From positions 23,860 through 58,023 of the forward strand of contig NW_020170410.1 in assembly GCF_000524195.1 (NCBI RefSeq): DNA of 34,164 bases, in the 5' to 3' direction. The notes under the pieces were generated by a model that was given only the letters and a program-made list of their open reading frames with translations, was not told where the DNA came from and did not search any database. A program made the translations under genes and the position numbers. Shown in pieces: positions 33,376 through 34,164 of the stretch (positions are counted from its first letter, which is position 1; each line of letters opens with the position of its first letter). Source of the stretch: Echinococcus granulosus (taxonomy: Eukaryota > Platyhelminthes > Cestoda > Cyclophyllidea > Taeniidae).

Positions 33376-34164
33376 TGTGAATGGCACACTCAGCGTGTTA
33401 AAATATATGGCCAAATTGTATCTTATTTAATGATGATAAAAACTAAAGATATTTGAAATAATTTGAAATATCTGCCTTGTGAAAGTAGAAGTAGGTAATC
33501 CCTGTGTTTCTACTGTCTACGCTCGTGCATATCTGCAGCTTTCTTGGCCTTCACCAGCATTGTGATGATAGGTGTGATCTTGTGGACCCACGTCTAGGCT
33601 ACAAACCAAAGTACAAATTTTCCGTGCATATAGAATTGCATAATTACTTCTGCGTGAGTGTGTTGTAGAAGGTCACAAAATATGGTAGAATAAGTTGTGG
33701 TCTCATATGCTCACTAGCTGTACTTATTGCAGTGTGCTTAGGACAGTTTGCGCAAACTGAACGTCAAACTTTCTGCTTAACAATGAATATCACCCCGACA
33801 GACTGTTTCTTAAAAAGTGCAATCATTCCCTTTACTTTTGTTTGGCTGTGTGCAGCTAGTGTGATCCATAAAATTGAACAATTGTCATTGCAAAGCACCC
33901 ATAACGAATAATAAATACTGAACCATATGAGCTAAAAACTGGTTCGGTTCAATCGCACTGTAATAATTGTAATGTAGCACTAGCTTTATATCGATGATGG
34001 CTGGAGCGCTCCACATTCTTCTTCCATTAGACCGCCTTCTTTAAGTTCCCATCCCACCTCAGTCTAACGGGATACTAACTTTGACACAAAATTTAACCAA
34101 GGGAGGATCCTAATGGTGGAATTATTTTTATGGTTGCAGAATAAAATCGTCATTTTTATCTGAG
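33376..34164. other. No gene seen
   Basis: Spacer after R1 copy f to the window end; no recognised feature. Confidence 0.45.

Noticed and set aside
1..34164. Search for CRISPR arrays, rRNA, prokaryotic operons or integrase/att sites
   Set aside because: No short regularly spaced repeats, no rRNA-like sequence and no dense coding; the window is eukaryotic.

Overview
The window reads as nuclear DNA of an animal. It is AT-rich, has no operon-like gene packing, contains spliced genes with GT/AG introns and is crowded with old dispersed repeats. The clearest protein signal is the AXH domain (Ataxin-1/HBP1 family), which is a metazoan domain. An invertebrate, possibly a flatworm, fits the short introns and the repeat load, but that is inference and no marker here fixes the phylum.

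The main content is a pair of paralogous AXH genes on the minus strand, about 15.6-16 kb apart and in the same orientation. Copy 1 (exons between 12664 and 10468) is intact: three coding exons, 315 aa, with the AXH domain split over exons 1 and 2. Copy 2 (28216 to about 26453) has the same exon lengths, phases and splice-site positions, but a stop at codon 29 of the copy-1-equivalent frame and an earlier stop in exon 3. It is either a 253-aa protein started at a downstream Met or a gene beginning to decay. Homology continues upstream through a leader intron, whose acceptor lies exactly 8 nt before the ATG in both copies, into a CCAAT-containing promoter. The duplicated block is about 10.42-13.11 kb and 26.40-28.66 kb.

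The rest is mostly repeats. R1 is an element of about 0.95-1 kb built as C-D-A-B-C, where C is a direct terminal repeat of about 190 bp. There are three full copies (16975-17940, 19755-20745 minus, 32385-33375), one with a truncated 3' end (4465-5235), one internally deleted (6860-7430) and one solo C (18375-18560 minus). R3 is a family of up to about 470 bp at 1345-1825, 18805-19262 and 25985-26135, with a fragment at 8868-8930; a gag-like coding relic follows the first copy. R4 is a short family around a CTGGCGACA core at 14.4, 22.9 and 29.9 kb.

A possible further gene is a 38-codon plus-strand reading frame at 8218 with a convincing signal peptide and a CCAAT-rich promoter. Long stretches between these features show nothing recognisable. 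All alignments were made by eye, so identity values and repeat boundaries are approximate.
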